Below, piece by piece: positions 1 to 12,052 of a stretch of DNA of 64,000 nucleotides. A program made the translations under genes and the position numbers. Origin of the DNA: Anaeramoeba flamelloides (lineage: Eukaryota; Metamonada; Anaeramoebidae); contig JANTQA010000057.1 in the NCBI GenBank assembly GCA_027625915.1, positions 10,664,001-10,728,000 of the forward strand. Direction: 5' to 3'. The notes under the pieces are model-generated. The model had not been told where the DNA came from and ran no database searches. It saw only the letters and a program-made list of their open reading frames with translations. How positions within the stretch are numbered: position 1 is the first letter of the stretch; each line of letters starts with the position of its first letter.

Positions 1-56
1 CTCTTCAGAATTGCAAACAAGTGAAAAATTTTCCTTTACCGTGGCTACTCCCTTAA
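1..56 (-). mobile_element. Terminal fragment of a CTTAAGGGA-type inverted-repeat element
   Basis: The first 56 bases match, in reverse orientation, the left end of the element at 61349-62711. They share the terminal run CTTAAGGGAGTAG (reverse complement here at 44-56) followed by a subterminal stretch containing GGTAAAGGAAAATTTT. The rest of this copy lies outside the window. No coding capacity is visible. Confidence 0.6.
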
Positions 57-396
57 GCAATGTTGGGGCGCAAAGGAATCCCCAAAAAAATATAAAGTAA
101 AGAATGATGTGCTTTAATCATTAAAACTAAGAAATTTTTGATACTTTGACTTTTCAAAAAAAAAAATTAAAAAAAAATTTTGGCAAAAATTGTATCAAAA
201 ATAATAAAATAACAAAAAATAAGGAAAAATTTTTTTCAAGTTATATTTTTTTTTATTGTAGTAACCTTTACAATTTTTAATTATAAAATTTTCTAAAGAT
301 AATTGTTTATTAAATTTTATATGTTAGAATCTTTTCATAAAAATTCAAATTAAAAATTTTATTTCAAAGGTAATTAGTTTATTTGGGGTTTTAGGG

Positions 397-401
<5 letters not shown>

Positions 402-421
<20 letters not shown>
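402..421. repeat. AT dinucleotide microsatellite
   Basis: About ten AT units abut the left end of the inverted-repeat element that starts at 421. TA-rich tracts are common insertion sites for MITEs. Confidence 0.8.
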
Positions 422-430
<9 letters not shown>

Positions 431-1112
431 TCAGTCAAAGGGGCCCAGTTGTAATGTTATAATACACGTGTTTAAAGGGTTTGCATAGATATTAGAAGAA
501 AAATTTTATTTTGAAAATTTTCAAAATTGAAATCATTTTAGCACATTTTTGTTTTTTTTTTTGTGTTTTTTTTAAAAACCTAATTCATTTGCAAAAAAAT
601 TATTTATTGCAAGATCAATAGTCACCTGGTAAAAATGTGTTATTCTAAGGTCATTGAAACCATGTAAAGATTGTTGAGAAATCTATTGATTTCTATTGCA
701 ATTCAATTCGATCTTTGATCTTGATATTTGTTTAATAAATGTGAAAAATTTTCACTTCATTTTCATTTCCTTTTTCAAATAGAGACCACAATTACCAACA
801 AACTTTGTTTGGGGGCTTAATTTCTAAAAGAAAAGTGTAGAAAATGAAGTGAAAAATGTTTCATATTTATTATTCAAATACCAGTAGAAGTTCAAAACGA
901 ACATCCTTGTTTTTCTCAATAGGGCCCTAAGAATTTGAGTTTTTCAATTTTTAAGAAAAGCTATTGATTAATTAGTTTTCTTTCAGACATGTATCAACAT
1001 TTCTTTGAGGTGTATTATTCTCTTTATTTCTTATTTGTTCTTCAAAGGTCAATTATATAAAATAATAGATATTTGAAAAAAACGTTGGGCCCCTTTGACT
1101 GAAACAGAGTTT
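421..1112 (+). mobile_element. Complete MITE of family A (TIR TTTCAGTCAAAGGGGCCCA)
   Basis: The two ends are inverted copies of each other. TTTCAGTCAAAGGGGCCCA at 429-447 is repeated in reverse complement at 1086-1104, and the outer bases (AAACT...AGTTT) also pair, giving a terminal inverted repeat of about 27 bp. The 692-bp body has no long ORF, so this is a non-autonomous DNA element. Diverged relatives lie at 22461-23170, 50715-51255, 55690-56054 and 56832-57362. It ends 75 bp beyond the stop codon of the minus-strand gene at 1188-6986, so it may supply part of that gene's 3' untranslated region. Confidence 0.85.
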
Positions 1113-1187
1113 AGATTAGATTAGGTTAATTTCCTTGATTAAGGAAAAGTTGTTAATTGATATATTCTTATGGCGTATAATTTTCTT

Positions 1188-4100
1188 TTAAAAGCAATTG
1201 GAAAATTTTTCTTTTTCAGTGCCATTCAAAAATAATAAAATATGAAAATCTTTGCTACTAAACTGTATTTTACATATCGAAGGTTTAATTTTATTAGAAA
1301 ATATTTGGATTTTTTTATCGATATTATGAGACATTTTGAAATTTAATTTTTTATTTGAAACTTTAAGTTTATTATTTTTAATTTGGAATGAATATTTAGA
1401 TTTTGGTTTTATTGTTGAGTAAGAGCTTTTTAATATCCTAACTTCAAATATTAAAATTTTTGCTTTGGAATTAGAATTTAATTCCAATTTTGATTCTGAC
1501 TCTGTTTTTTTATTAGAATTATTTAAATTAGTGTTGGGATCTATTTTGTTCTTTAATTTTAATACTGTGTCCGATCCTGTTTCTGAACTTGATCCAGATA
1601 CTGATTCAGAACCAGAACTTGAACTTGAACCCGAACCCGAACCTGAACCTGAATCTGAGCCCGAATCTGAGCGTGAACCATTGTTTCCATTTAAAGATTT
1701 TTTACTTACATTTTTGAATTTTTTTCTTAGTTTATTTGCCTTTTTTTGTTCTACAATTAAAGATAATAAATCATCTCTTTCTTTCAAATCGTTAAATTCA
1801 ATTTTGATACTAATTTGAGAAGAGATAAATTTTGTTATAAATTTATTATTTGGGTTTGCTCTCACACGGATTTCGTTTAAGGGCAAAATTTGATTAAATT
1901 CGTTATCATTTGTTTGAATATTTAAACCTTCTGTTTCAAGAATTATTTGAGCTAATTGCTTATCTTTATTCCAAGGTAAAGTTATATGAACGATATATTT
2001 GGGTGGTGGTGAAATAAGCTTTTCAATTTGTGAAGTAAAAAGAATGCTATCCTCGACAGTACCCATTTTGACAATATACTCTATATTTGTATGAGTTTGT
2101 ATTTTAATATTTGTTTGATCGTTTCTGTTTCCAAACACAACCCAATTGCTTGTGATTTCCTTTTTAATTATTCTTGTATTCTTTTCGTCCCCTTCCCCGT
2201 CCTCATCTTGATAAGCATCGAATAATTTGAATATTAAAAAGTCAGGATTTGTTTGGATTTGTAAATGACCCTTAATTGACTTTTTATAAGAAATTTGATC
2301 TTCTTTGAAAAGTTCAATTTTAAAAACGTTTTTCAATACCTTTTCTGGTTTTGTATTTTTAAATTGCTTCTTTATTTTATTTTTATACAGTTTTCTAAAA
2401 ATATAAAATTCCTCGATCATTATTTGATTTGATTGGTTCGAGTCTATTCGAAAGATGTAATTGAATTTATTAGAAATTAATTTCATTTGGTTGGAATTTT
2501 TTTCAAAAGAAAAAAATTTTATTTCAAGAATATTTTCAAAAACAATAATTTCACTTTGGTTATAAGCTTTTAATGAAATTGTTCCATTATTATTAAATTT
2601 TACAAAACCTTTACCAATTTCATTATTTTTTTTATTCAAATACGTTATTTTATAAAAATATCTATCCACATTTTCCTTTTCTTTTTCCTTTTCCTTTTCA
2701 TTTTCATCTTCATTTTCATTTTCATTTTCATCTTCAATTTCATTATCATCTTTATTTTTATTTTTTGCACTTTCTTCTTCATTCTCATTCTCATTTTCAT
2801 TTTCATTTTCCTTTTCCTTTTCCTTTTCCTTTTCAGATTCTTGATATTTTATTTCCTTTTTAATATTAATAATATTTTCATTATATATTAATTTTAAATT
2901 ATTAAAAGATTCCGAACCAGAAATGGAACTAGTTTCAGAATCATAACTAAAACTAGAAATGGATAAGTTATTATCACTATTGTCAGAAATTAAATCATTA
3001 TCAAATTTTTGAAAATCATCAAGTTTTTGAAAATCATCAATTTTTTGAAAATCATCAATTTTTAACAAGCTAAAATTAAAATTTCTAAACCTTTCTTGAT
3101 TATTTATTGTAACAATTTCATTTTTTTTAATTTTTATAAAATTATTAAAGTCATTTAAAAATGAATTTTTTTCAAAGAAATTTGCAAATTGGATTTCAAT
3201 AGAAATGTATTTTTTTTGTTGTAAAAATTTAATAATAATATTATAATTGTTTTGATTACTTTGAAATTTTCTTATTTTGAAATATGATATTGAAAAAAAC
3301 ATTAATTGAGAAGAAATAATGAATTTATTTAATTCAAAAAAAATCAAACTATTTTGAAAAGCATTATCATCGTTATAAATTGATGAGTTCAAATTCGAAT
3401 ATCTTTTCTTATGAACATTTTTTTTGTTTTTTTTACCTTTTAAATCATTTACCTTTTTAATTTTACAATTATAAATTAATTCTTGATTTTTATTTGGAAT
3501 TTGTAATAATTGATAACAATTTAAAGGGCGAAGGGTCTTCAATTTAATTGGAACATATTTAATTACAATTAATGGGAAATTCTTATTAACATTATTTAAA
3601 ACATCATTAACATCATCGACATTATTATTATTATTATTATTATTAAATGAATTAAAATTATTTTTTTGTTGAAATGTTATAAATTTATGATAAAAATCTT
3701 TTGAATTTTTAAGATTTGAAAATTGAAGGAAAAGAGTAAAATGTTTCCCAGAAAAACCACTAATTCTAACAATTTTTTTGTTTTTCAAGCTATTGTTTAT
3801 TAATAATTTTGAGTAAAATTGCTTAAAGAGTCTTTTTTTTTCTCGATTTCTTTCATTTTTTTTAATAATTCGAATCACTATTTGATCTTGATTCAATATT
3901 ATTTTTGCTTTCCCTAATTTAAGTTTTGATTGTTTCAATTGGGAGATTAATATTATTTTGTATTTATTTATCAGGTCATTTTTTATTTTTATTTGATTAT
4001 CAATATTTTTCTGTTTGTCATCATCATCATTATTATTATTATTATTTGCAATTTTTAATAAATCATGATCATTTTGAAATTTTATAAACGTGGTAATAAA

Positions 4101-6986
4101 TAAATTACATTGCTTTTTATTCATAAATGAAAAAAATAAATAACTTCCATCTATTAGTTGTAATTTTATTATTGTACTTTTTGATGGATGGATTATTATT
4201 TGACTTTTAATTAAATTTATTATTTGAGTTTTATTTTTATTACCTTTCATATAATTCCTGTGATGATTATGTTTATGATGATTAGTATTATTGCTTGGTA
4301 AAAATAGTTCTAATTGAAAGTTGTTTATAAATTTAAAAGAACACAAACCTAGAAATGTATTGAATTGATAAACTAATGAGTACATTTTATTAATGAAAAT
4401 AGGAGTTATTCTCATTAATTTTAAATTATTCCTTTCAAAATTATGTCGTTTTATATTCTTAAATACTGCTGTAAACCGTTTGATATTTTTTTTATTTAAT
4501 AAATTAATTTGAAGAACAATTATTTTTTTCAAAATGATATAAATATATTGATTATGCTCAATAATATTAAAATTATTTGTTATTGGGATTGTTAAAATTG
4601 TATTATTTTGATGCTTTATTAATAATCCTTCACTAGATAATAATAAATTAAATTTTATTTCTTCATTAAACCCATTAATTAATATATTTTCAAATTTTTC
4701 CAATATAAAGTTTTCTTCTTTTTCAATTTCATCTTTCATATTATGATTCTTGTTTTTCAAAATATTAATTTTTTTATTTAAAAGATCTTTTAAAAAGATT
4801 TGAACTTGTTTTTTATTTTTTAATTTAAATTTAATAAATTTTTCTTCGTTTAAATGCAATTTTATAATTGAATTTTTACGAGGAAATCCCATGGTGTAAA
4901 AGATATAATACACTGAAAACACTGTTTTGTTAAAATTTTTCAAAATTATTCGATCTACGGATAATTCTATAATGTTGTCACCTTTAATTGTATTATTAAA
5001 AGAATCAATGAGTTCAATGTTATATTGAGTATTTGCATTGTTTGTTATCAAATCAGCATCGTTATTGATAAAATTATTCTTGTTAATTATTAAGGCATTT
5101 TTTAAATATAAATTTTTTCTAATTAAATTAGTAATATTATTAAAACTAATTGCTTTTTTTGAGTCATTAAAAAAAAATTTTCTTTGCGTTTTGGAACTTG
5201 TTGAACTTTTTTTTAATTGGCAACAAATTTTTGAAATTTTAAAAAGAATTTCTTTCTTTTTTGATATATTGTCCAATTCTTTTTTTGTTAAATTGAGAGA
5301 ATGTAAATAAAAACAAGAAACTATTAATTCCCGATCAATTAAAGATTTTGTAAATATTATTATTGGGAACTTGAGTTTTTTTGTTTTCTCTTTTATTCCA
5401 TTAAGAGATTTGTTCAATGGTTTGATTAATAATGCACAATCATAATTTGGATGTATAATAAGTTCTGATGATGAATAATTTATTTTCATTTGAATTCCAT
5501 TTTGTAAAGTTAAAATAATTAAATCAATATTGTTTAGAAAAGTAATTTTACACCTTGAAAAAATATTATTGTTGTTGATAGTACTATTATTATTGTTGAT
5601 AGTACTATTATTGGTGCTGTTATTCATTTGTTTTTGATTTTCTAAAAGAGTCGCATAGACACTGAAATCGATCCGTTTGTTATTCAAGATTTTTTCATTT
5701 AGTTGATTTAATAAACGGCTTACATTTGGTTTTGAAAGATACAATAACCTCGAATTTTCAATTTGTGAAATTATATTTGTAAAAATTGATTGTATTATTG
5801 TTGAATTTCCTTCGAAATCAAATTCTCTTATATAAATATTCTTATTATTATTTATTGCCTTTCTTTCCGTTTCTTTGCTTGTTTCTTTTATTTGATATTT
5901 ATTTTGATCAAGATCAAGAGTAAATGGATGAAATAAATCATTTTTATTCATAAATTGGTTATTTATTCCTATTTTCTTATCATTGGAAGAATTCTTGTTA
6001 AAAAATTTTAGAATTACATTTTCAATTAAAAAGATATTTTGAAAGTTTATTGGTTTGATAAGAAATTTTATCGATTCCTTTTTGAAATTTATAATAATTA
6101 ATAACTTTTTAAAATCTTGTTCATTTGGAATTCTTTTCAATTCTAATGAAACATCATTCCAATTAAATTGATTTTGTTCTTTTTGCAATTTGTTAAATTT
6201 TATAAAAATTAAATTTCTATTATTTAATTTAATTAGCCCAGAAATAGTTTCTTTTTTTCTATTGGTTGTCTGTTTAATTTCTAAAAATTTTATATTAAAA
6301 GTTGTTTCTTCTTTATACAAAATTCGCAAAGTTATTGCCTTCAGTTCCTTTTTAAAAGTTAAAATATTTCCTAAAATTGGATAATTTTCAAGAGAATTTC
6401 CAAAATAGGTTTTGAATAATTTTATTAATTTTTCAAATTGGAAAACTTGTTTTACTTCTTGAAATTTCAGAATTATTGAAGAATATTCATTTTCATTTTC
6501 CTGTTCTGTTGTTTTGTCATTTTCTTGTTCATTTGTTTTATTATTATTCATATTAGTATTGCTGTTGTCCTTGTTCTTGCTGTTTAAAATGCATAAAGAA
6601 ATAATGTTTGAATGGAATTGATCATAAAAAACGCAATTCTGGCACAATTTATAATAATCAATTTTTCTCTCAATGTTCAACAGATTGGAGCAAATTGTTA
6701 TGCTGTCCCTATTTAAATACAAATCGCCTTGAAGGAATTCTTGATTAAGATCTCGAATTTCAACAAGAAAATGACTTTCCCCGAAGGCAAACTGCTCTAT
6801 TAATTCAGAAATCAATTTCTTTGAGGTGCTTTCTTCAAATGGGTATTTGAATCCTTCTCGCCAAATGTGCTCTGGAGACAAATCAAAGAGCAGTTGCTCT
6901 AAAGAACTATTCTTGTTTTGTTGATCAGTTAAATTAGATGCGTTTATATCGTTTGGTATTTTGAAACCTAATGAGATGCAAGACAT
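1188..6986 (-). CDS. Giant tandem beta-repeat (PH-like) protein, 1,932 aa
   Basis: I do not recognise a named family. The single uninterrupted ORF starts at ATG 6986 (MSCISLGF) and stops at TAA. It repeats a loose pattern about 12 times: several beta-like strands, then hydrophobic IxFxxxxEF-type segments, then a helix-like end. Approximate units lie at residues 72-190, 215-330, 475-580, 655-737, 770-845, 860-970, 1008-1105, 1138-1285, 1442-1535, 1553-1638, 1660-1745 and 1845-1932. This rhythm (strands, about 80-110 residues, one C-terminal amphipathic segment) is what degenerate PH/GRAM-like domains look like, but that fold is inferred. Between units are disordered tracts: poly-Asn, a Glu-Asn/Glu-Lys block near 1383-1440 and Ser-Gly-Asp near 1771-1806. 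A triple DDFQK repeat lies at 1311-1327. No signal peptide or membrane span is seen, so it is probably cytosolic and possibly membrane- or lipid-binding. Upstream is a poly-T tract (7021-7038). Gene call firm, function unknown. Confidence 0.88.
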   Translation of the reverse strand: MSCISLGFKIPNDINASNLTDQQNKNSSLEQLLFDLSPEHIWREGFKYPFEESTSKKLISELIEQFAFGESHFLVEIRDLNQEFLQGDLYLNRDSITICSNLLNIERKIDYYKLCQNCVFYDQFHSNIISLCILNSKNKDNSNTNMNNNKTNEQENDKTTEQENENEYSSIILKFQEVKQVFQFEKLIKLFKTYFGNSLENYPILGNILTFKKELKAITLRILYKEETTFNIKFLEIKQTTNRKKETISGLIKLNNRNLIFIKFNKLQKEQNQFNWNDVSLELKRIPNEQDFKKLLIIINFKKESIKFLIKPINFQNIFLIENVILKFFNKNSSNDKKIGINNQFMNKNDLFHPFTLDLDQNKYQIKETSKETERKAINNNKNIYIREFDFEGNSTIIQSIFTNIISQIENSRLLYLSKPNVSRLLNQLNEKILNNKRIDFSVYATLLENQKQMNNSTNNSTINNNNSTINNNNIFSRCKITFLNNIDLIILTLQNGIQMKINYSSSELIIHPNYDCALLIKPLNKSLNGIKEKTKKLKFPIIIFTKSLIDRELIVSCFYLHSLNLTKKELDNISKKKEILFKISKICCQLKKSSTSSKTQRKFFFNDSKKAISFNNITNLIRKNLYLKNALIINKNNFINNDADLITNNANTQYNIELIDSFNNTIKGDNIIELSVDRIILKNFNKTVFSVYYIFYTMGFPRKNSIIKLHLNEEKFIKFKLKNKKQVQIFLKDLLNKKINILKNKNHNMKDEIEKEENFILEKFENILINGFNEEIKFNLLLSSEGLLIKHQNNTILTIPITNNFNIIEHNQYIYIILKKIIVLQINLLNKKNIKRFTAVFKNIKRHNFERNNLKLMRITPIFINKMYSLVYQFNTFLGLCSFKFINNFQLELFLPSNNTNHHKHNHHRNYMKGNKNKTQIINLIKSQIIIHPSKSTIIKLQLIDGSYLFFSFMNKKQCNLFITTFIKFQNDHDLLKIANNNNNNDDDDKQKNIDNQIKIKNDLINKYKIILISQLKQSKLKLGKAKIILNQDQIVIRIIKKNERNREKKRLFKQFYSKLLINNSLKNKKIVRISGFSGKHFTLFLQFSNLKNSKDFYHKFITFQQKNNFNSFNNNNNNNNVDDVNDVLNNVNKNFPLIVIKYVPIKLKTLRPLNCYQLLQIPNKNQELIYNCKIKKVNDLKGKKNKKNVHKKRYSNLNSSIYNDDNAFQNSLIFFELNKFIISSQLMFFSISYFKIRKFQSNQNNYNIIIKFLQQKKYISIEIQFANFFEKNSFLNDFNNFIKIKKNEIVTINNQERFRNFNFSLLKIDDFQKIDDFQKLDDFQKFDNDLISDNSDNNLSISSFSYDSETSSISGSESFNNLKLIYNENIINIKKEIKYQESEKEKEKEKENENENENENEEESAKNKNKDDNEIEDENENENEDENEKEKEKEKENVDRYFYKITYLNKKNNEIGKGFVKFNNNGTISLKAYNQSEIIVFENILEIKFFSFEKNSNQMKLISNKFNYIFRIDSNQSNQIMIEEFYIFRKLYKNKIKKQFKNTKPEKVLKNVFKIELFKEDQISYKKSIKGHLQIQTNPDFLIFKLFDAYQDEDGEGDEKNTRIIKKEITSNWVVFGNRNDQTNIKIQTHTNIEYIVKMGTVEDSILFTSQIEKLISPPPKYIVHITLPWNKDKQLAQIILETEGLNIQTNDNEFNQILPLNEIRVRANPNNKFITKFISSQISIKIEFNDLKERDDLLSLIVEQKKANKLRKKFKNVSKKSLNGNNGSRSDSGSDSGSGSGSGSSSSSGSESVSGSSSETGSDTVLKLKNKIDPNTNLNNSNKKTESESKLELNSNSKAKILIFEVRILKSSYSTIKPKSKYSFQIKNNKLKVSNKKLNFKMSHNIDKKIQIFSNKIKPSICKIQFSSKDFHILLFLNGTEKEKFSNCF

Positions 6987-9597
6987 TAAAAATTTCTTTC
7001 CGTTTATTAAATAATCCCTATTTTTTTTTTTTTTTTTTATTTATTTTAAAAACAAAAAGGAAATAAAGTATGGGTGCTCAAGTGAATAAGTAAAATGGAT
7101 CAATTTTTTTTTTTCTTTTGCTTTTTTAACCTTATTGGAAATAAAAATGGAAGAAAGAAGGAAGAAAAAGTTGTTACGTTGATAAGTCATCAATAGTATT
7201 TGGAAAGAGTTTGTTTAAAGCGACACAAAGCTTTGTCGAGAGATCTTTTAAATTCTTGTTTTCCTCTTTACCAATAATTCGATCAAGCCAAAATGAAGTA
7301 TAAGAATTCATCCGATTGAAAAAAGAAAAAAATGAAATTAAAAATTGTCAAAAAACTTCGAGTTAGAAATTCATTGTATTTAAAAGTGGTTCTGTTAAGC
7401 TTTTTTCTGGTTTTTGTTTGATTAGGTTTATTCTGATTTTTAAAAGATAAAATGGACAAAATTTTCATTTGTCTTTGTACAAAAGGTTTTAAACGTTCGA
7501 TCGAAAATTAATAAATTCTAATAAGAAGTGGAGACTTTTATTTGTTTTTTAGATTTAGGGACTTTGAATTTTATTTGAATTCTTTGATCTGTGTCTGTGG
7601 TTTTTTTTGGAAAGACAAATGAAAATTTTTATGTTCTTTTTAATGAGGGAATTGACAGTATAATATAATATATAAGTATGAGAGAGTGTTGAAATTGCAA
7701 AGAGTTGATTTTAATTTTCCAAAAATTAAGAGTGTTTCGGTGAGTGAATTCTTTCACTTTGTAGTTTACTTGATAATCAATTTGATTTTTCAAAAGGGTC
7801 ATGGAATTATCCAAATATAAAAACATTTTACAGGCAATATATGGAAAAAGATATCAATAATTAGATAAGTCTTGATTTTGATAGACTCAGTGTCTGGGAT
7901 TCTTTTCTTTTTAGAAAGTTCTAACTCCAACAAATACAAAATCAAAAGACCAAAATCGAAATTGAATTTTGAATTAAATAAGGGAAAAAAAAAGATATCT
8001 TCGGAAAGTGTTTGAAAATTAAAAATAATAATCAGTGATATTGTTTTTTAATAATTAATGCTAAAGTGGGTTTTGAAAGAATATAAATAAAGACAAAGAT
8101 CTCTATAAATTGATATTAAAATAGTTTTTAATTTAATGTTTACTTGACTAAAGAATAAAAGCCTTTCACAAATAGTTTCAAATAAACACCAAATAGTGAT
8201 AATTTTAAGGAGGATGTCACAAAACGAATTAGTAATATATAATCTAAATAACTTACTTTTGTTTTTATTTCTGTGGTCATGAACTCATATTGATAGATTA
8301 AAAAAAAATATTTTCTCCATACATTAATCTATTTTTTTCTTTTTTCTTTTTAGATCTATTCGAAATACAACTTTCAAAGGAATTGTGTTTAATGTAGAGT
8401 AGTATCGATTTCTATTGAAATTATGAATTAAACAGAGTTATAAGTGAAAATTTCCTATTTAGTATATCAAATTGAAAAACCATAAGAAGTTAGGTATTCA
8501 TACTGATTATTTCTAAAGATTGATAAGTGAGGTTTTCAGGAATATTCAAATTTTATATCCTTAGATAATTATAATACAAGATATTAACCAATAAAAATGA
8601 TTTAATAGTGAATTAATTAAAGGAAAGTAAAATAGTACAATTTAGATCTTTTTTTGGTTTTTTAACTTTTTAAGATTTTTGGGATATAGTAAATAAATAA
8701 GTTTTTAAATTTTAAAAATTTCAGGAGGTGAAAACATCATAACACAAACTGAAATTTAAATATGTAATGGTAGATTTAAAATGATATTTTATACACTTAT
8801 GTTCCAGAATCTCTAAAAATATTCTTAAAAATTATAAAAAGGAATACATTTTATTTTACTTTAATCCACCTTTCAAATTTCTGAGAAAAAAATGTTTAAC
8901 AAATAACAAAAAAAATTAAGGTAATTGGATAAATTTATTTATTGTTTAACAGTTATTATTTTCATCTAGATATAATAATAAATCCTATGATTGAGATTTT
9001 TAAGATTTTATTTCTATTTTATTTGATAATAATATGAACATGATTATTACTTTAAATGTTATACAAAGCCAACTATTTTGAAGATTTCAAGAAAAAAAAA
9101 AGGGATAAAATAATTATTCTTTTTTCAAAATTCAACCTAAGGAAAGATAATTCCAGGTTTCTTTAGTATTTTTACCTACTGTTTTAACTAATAGTATCAT
9201 ATCTTTTTTAAAAAACCGATTTTCTTTGGTAATATATTTTAGATATTATTAGATTATTTTTTTTAAAATTAATTGATTTCAATTTTTTGTATCTTCGATG
9301 ATTTGTTTGAGTAACTTTTTATAGTATTATTAATTAAATAATAACAACCATGTTTTGTTGTTATCTGACAAAATTATCGTCATATATGCTTTTATTTTTT
9401 TTTTAATTATCATAAATTAAATTTTTTCATTTTTTAGAACATTAAAACTACCATAATTACATTGATTGAACTCTTTTTATAATTATTTCCAAGTTTACCT
9501 CAAAAATATAAAAAGATAAATTAACTAATTAGATAAATAAAAATATAAACCATATTTAATAGTATACCCAATTTTTGGAATTTATTTTTTTTTGTGA
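6987..9597. other. Non-coding spacer, divergent promoter side of the 1,932-aa gene
   Basis: This AT-rich stretch has stop codons in all frames apart from unconvincing short ORFs. A poly-T run at 7021-7038 lies just upstream of the start codon at 6986 and may belong to its promoter. I see no other recognisable element. Confidence 0.5.
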
Positions 9598-9598
9598 C

Positions 9599-10807
9599 TT
9601 TTAAGGAAGTTAGTACATTTTACCATTTTGAAAATTTTTAATTGTGTGAACCTTACTGATTAAATATTTTTAGAGTGCCACCAGATATTGAAACTTATAA
9701 ACCAAAACATCATTCACTAGTCTATTCGTGAAAAGAATCAAAGTAATTCAGAGTTGAATCTTTCATTTTTCAATTTTTTGAACATTTTTTTTGGATTAAA
9801 TTTTTGGTTTTATTAAATTTTGTTTTGTATCTAGAAATGTGTTTATACGAACTATTAAAATTAATCAAACCGTAAACCCAAAAAAATATACCTGAAAAGG
9901 TGTGCATTTGAAAAATATTTTCTTTTAGAAGACCAAACACGAACGATCACCATTCCAAATAAATTGTTTGAACTCAAGAATGTAAAAAAAAAAATCTGAT
10001 CAACACCTATTTTCAAAGATTTGGTTTTCAATATCTTATTTTGTATGAATACAAATTATTTTATTCCCAGAATTTCTCACCCCATTACTATTTATTATTA
10101 TTTTAAAAAACTTTTTGTGACAAATTTGCTTTCTGAATTCTTTTTTCAAATATTTTTATCAAACAAAGCCCAAACAAGGATAATCTCTTTCAAAAAATAA
10201 AATAAAGGGGTTGAATTCTCGGAATCAAAAAACAGTTACAAAAGATTCAAATCAAAATAATTGAAAAATTCAAGAAAAAATTTCAATCAAGATTCAGAAT
10301 TATTTTGAGTTCTCATTTTAATGGAAAATAAATAATTATAAAATCAAATGAATTTGTCCAATAAACCTTTATTCTCAAGAAGAATTTAAAAAATCTCCAA
10401 TTTTCTGAGCCAAAACTAGAATTAGATGACATAAATGAAAATAGGATTTTTAAATTCATTTTGGAAATTCTTTCGAAATAAACAGTAATTTTTTATCAAA
10501 AATTTTACAAACAAAATTATTTTCATAAAGAATTAAAAATAAAACCAAATAAAGAATAAGTCATTTTGCCCAATGTTACAGATAAGATCAAGTAATAAAT
10601 GATTTTTATTTATTTTTTTTTTGATCAATCTTTTCATTTTTTTGATTTCCATTTTTTTATTGGATATGAAAATATCTTAGACTAGGATTAATCCCACTCT
10701 GTATTTATGAAAATATCAATCTATTTGACTAAAGAAATGATTTGAAGAATTTATTTTTACTTAAATGGTGGCACCCAAATAATGAAAAATGTACTTACTC
10801 CCTTAAA
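9599..10807. mobile_element. Inverted-repeat element, CTTAAGGGA superfamily, 1.2 kb
   Basis: The left end at 9599 reads TTTTAAGGAAGTTAGTACAT. The right end, reverse-complemented from 10807, reads TTTAAGGGAGTAAGTACAT, and similarity continues for about 28 bp. Length and terminal motif match the element at 49187-50412, although the interiors do not obviously align. There is no coding capacity. It is probably a non-autonomous DNA transposon, and old, since the ends carry several mismatches. Confidence 0.55.
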
Positions 10808-11819
10808 TAAATATCTAGCTCATATTTATTTTTTTTTTTTTGAAGTATAAGAATGATTTATCATTTTTATTCAATTCCTTATAAAGTCCAAAAATGATTA
10901 ATTATTGAGATTATGGGTTTATTTAAATAGAAAATACAATATAAATCAAGATATTGATATAACGATTAAAACTTTGAAATTAATTGCACCTTAATACAAT
11001 ATCAATTTTGAGCTTATTCAATAATAGTTTAGAATAGAAAAATAATTATTTCATCAACTAAAGATCTTCAAAAAAAAATCAATTAATTTTGAATCATATG
11101 AAAGAAATATTTTAGACCAGTGATCAGATTAAAAGAAAATTTTTCAATTTTTTCGACTGGTTAATAGATTGGTTTATTATTTTCATACAAAATAATTCAC
11201 AATTAAGAAATTACCCCCGAATCTCAAAATCTAATTATTTTACAACACTAAAAATACTCATTAATACAAAAAATCACTTAATAAATTTTATATTTTTTCA
11301 TTATCTTTGGTAAACTTCTTATCTTAACTCTTTCCTTTTTTAAAAAGAATAGTTTAAATTCATCATATTGAATAAAAAGATAAACAAAAAAATGAAAGAT
11401 CAGTCGATTGCTATAATCTTTTTATTATTATTATATTGATAAAACATATAGTACCAATTTGAAATTCCAGAGTAAGTGTATTTAGGTACAGGATGTAAAG
11501 ATCAGCAGCCTAAATTTTTATTTTTTTCTATATTTTTAATTTAGATCAGAAAACAGAATTTTTTTTTTTCAAAATTTTTTTGTTTTATTTTTATTAATAA
11601 AAAGTGCCTCACTGAAGCATAAATTTTTAATTTGTTTTTTTTTTTTTTTCAATCCTAAAATAAAATACTACAATAAAATTTTGAGATAGTAACAAAAGAT
11701 AAACTATTCAACATTTCCCACAGTATTTCAGATAGTTCAACTTGAAAATTTTATTTGGTATTTTCATTTCCCTTTAACAAAAAAATAGTAATAAATTTTA
11801 TATCAATTTTGTAAAATAA
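10808..11819. other. Non-coding spacer
   Basis: AT-rich sequence with poly-T runs. No ORF, RNA gene or paired ends were recognised. Confidence 0.4.
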
Positions 11820-12010
11820 ATAAAGATTTGGATATCATTGAACACTTGGATCATTTTCTCAGGAATTGTCGAGCCTATGAAAATAATGGTAAAATCTGGA
11901 TTTCTGAATTAAAAAAAAAACAATTAATTTTTTAATTATTTTCAAAAATAATAATATTAAAAATATTATTTATAATAAGATTCAATATCTTTATTAGAAC
12001 TAGGGTTTAA
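11820..12010 (+). mobile_element. Decayed LINE 3' end (zinc-knuckle-like tail)
   Basis: A short reading frame near 11835-11890 spells a His-Cys signature (EHLDHFLRNCRAYE) typical of the end of non-LTR retrotransposon ORF2 proteins, where an E-x-x-HxxxxC motif follows the RNase H/connector region. A related remnant (EDFDHFLYYC) lies at about 36880-36925. It is broken after about 30 codons. A hairpin cluster follows directly. Confidence 0.4.
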
Positions 12011-12052
12011 TAAAAATTGTCTGAATCTTTTAAAAAATTTCTAAATTTTATT

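Noticed and set aside
1465-1818. Plus-strand ORF rich in Glu-Pro and Glu-Leu
   Set aside because: Antisense shadow of the Ser-Asp-Gly tract of the 1,932-aa minus-strand gene.
9672-10780. GTGCCACC and GGTGGCAC as ends of a separate element
   Set aside because: Only about 9 bp match. The longer CTTAAGGGA-type ends at 9599 and 10807 explain the unit better.
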